Below, one piece after another: positions 18,673-19,144 of a stretch of DNA of 19,144 nt. Location: the NCBI GenBank assembly GCA_964493955.1, contig CAZBPZ010000028.1, forward strand, positions 1-19,144, written 5' to 3'. The notes beneath the pieces are model-generated. The model was not told the origin of the DNA. It did not search any database and saw nothing but the letters and a program-made list of their open reading frames with translations. A program made the position numbers and the translations under genes. Origin of the DNA: CAZBPZ01 sp964493955 (lineage in GTDB: Bacteria > Chloroflexota > Dehalococcoidia > Dehalococcoidales > Fen-1064). Every line of letters begins with the position of its first letter. Positions within the stretch are counted from its first letter, which is position 1.

Positions 18673-19144
18673 ATGGAGCTTGATGGCAGGGTGGCGATTG
18701 TTACCGGCAGCAGCCGCGGCATCGGCAAGCAGATTGCCCTGGCGCTGGCGCGCGAGGGTGCCGCCGTGGTGGTGGCGGCCCGCACCGAGAGGGAGGGCGA
18801 ACACCGGCTACCGGGTACGATTCACCAGACGGTGCGGGAGATAGAAGACGCCGGGGGGCGGGCGGTGGCCGTCCGCACCGACCTGACGGTGGACGGGGAC
18901 GTGGAGCAGATGGTGCAGCGTACCCTGGCGGAGTTCGGGCGGGTTGACATCCTGGTGCATAACGCCGCCGCCAACTTCAACTCGCTGGTGGTGGACCTGC
19001 CGGTCAAGCGCTGGGACCTGATGATGCGTGTCAACCTGCGCGCCGCCTTCCTCTGCGCCCGGGCGGTATTGCCCACCATGATTGCCCGGCGCCGCGGCAG
19101 CATTATCTGTATGTCCTCGGTGGCGGCCCAGCGTAAAGCACCCC
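18673..19144 (+). CDS. Short-chain dehydrogenase/reductase, N-terminal part
   Basis: 157 codons before the window ends. Classical SDR start: MELDGRVAIVTGSSRGIGKQ with the nucleotide-binding TGSSRGIG at 11-18, then R42 in VAARTE (an NADP(H)-type choice is possible), VRTDLT, and the HNAAANF version of NNAG. The last visible segment, SIICMSSVAAQ, carries the catalytic serine region. The YxxxK motif lies beyond the edge. GGGAGG is 11 nt before the ATG. Probably an acyl-CoA or sugar/alcohol oxidoreductase; the substrate cannot be told. It reads off the window, so the 3' end is unknown. Confidence 0.93.
   Translation, partial: MELDGRVAIVTGSSRGIGKQIALALAREGAAVVVAARTEREGEHRLPGTIHQTVREIEDAGGRAVAVRTDLTVDGDVEQMVQRTLAEFGRVDILVHNAAANFNSLVVDLPVKRWDLMMRVNLRAAFLCARAVLPTMIARRRGSIICMSSVAAQRKAP

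Overview
The window is high-GC bacterial DNA. Nothing in it fixes the taxon. The best guess is an anaerobic Chloroflexota of the Dehalococcoidia type. The grounds are a Re-citrate-synthase-like protein beside a two-subunit aconitase-family enzyme and an isocitrate-dehydrogenase-type protein (the route Dehalococcoides uses to 2-oxoglutarate), together with Mrp, NifX/NifB-like, DUF134, DUF5320, DUF3786 and FmdB proteins typical of strict anaerobes. Vegetative promoters look sigma-70 like (TTGACN, about 17 bp, TANNAT), and GTG and TTG starts are common.

Layout. Genes from 272 to 7784 are all on the minus strand and genes from 7944 to the end are all on the plus strand, with a compact divergent promoter region at 7785-7943. 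Positions 1-271 hold a 74-bp tandem duplication. Next come a GH29 alpha-L-fucosidase (272-1738) in DNA of visibly lower GC, and a crotonase-family gene (2018-2803) that appears to start at an ATA codon and lacks both hydratase glutamates.

Positions 3017-7784 form one minus-strand run that reads, in transcription order: DUF134 regulator, DUF5320 protein, NifX-like protein, truncated MinD-like ATPase, FmdB zinc ribbon, unknown 96-aa protein, second NifX-like protein, Mrp ATPase, metallo-beta-lactamase-fold protein. A TTGACA-17-TATGAT promoter with a 26-bp near-perfect palindrome at its start site precedes the run. This is the best candidate for an undescribed system, plausibly metal or Fe-S related. 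It shows several lesions or divergences: a MinD ORF without a P-loop, probably fused to the start of a lost DUF5320 gene; an Mrp without its CxxC; and an FmdB missing one zinc cysteine.

Plus strand. An orthodox enoyl-CoA hydratase (7944-8705) is followed by the relic of a c-type cytochrome (8740-8872). Then comes a central-metabolism module: aconitase-family large and small subunits (9010-10766), an isocitrate-dehydrogenase-type enzyme (10803-11879) and a Re-citrate/homocitrate synthase (12033-13283), closed by a textbook terminator. A compact group follows: DUF3786, a two-helix membrane protein and an eIF2B-like protein (13363-15111). A soluble PAS histidine kinase and PhoB/OmpR-type response regulator (15160-17072) sit directly before an array of 11-bp direct repeats that looks like the regulator's binding site. 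This leads to a 41-aa membrane peptide gene, a DUF2807 protein with a coiled coil instead of a signal peptide, and an SDR gene cut by the window end.
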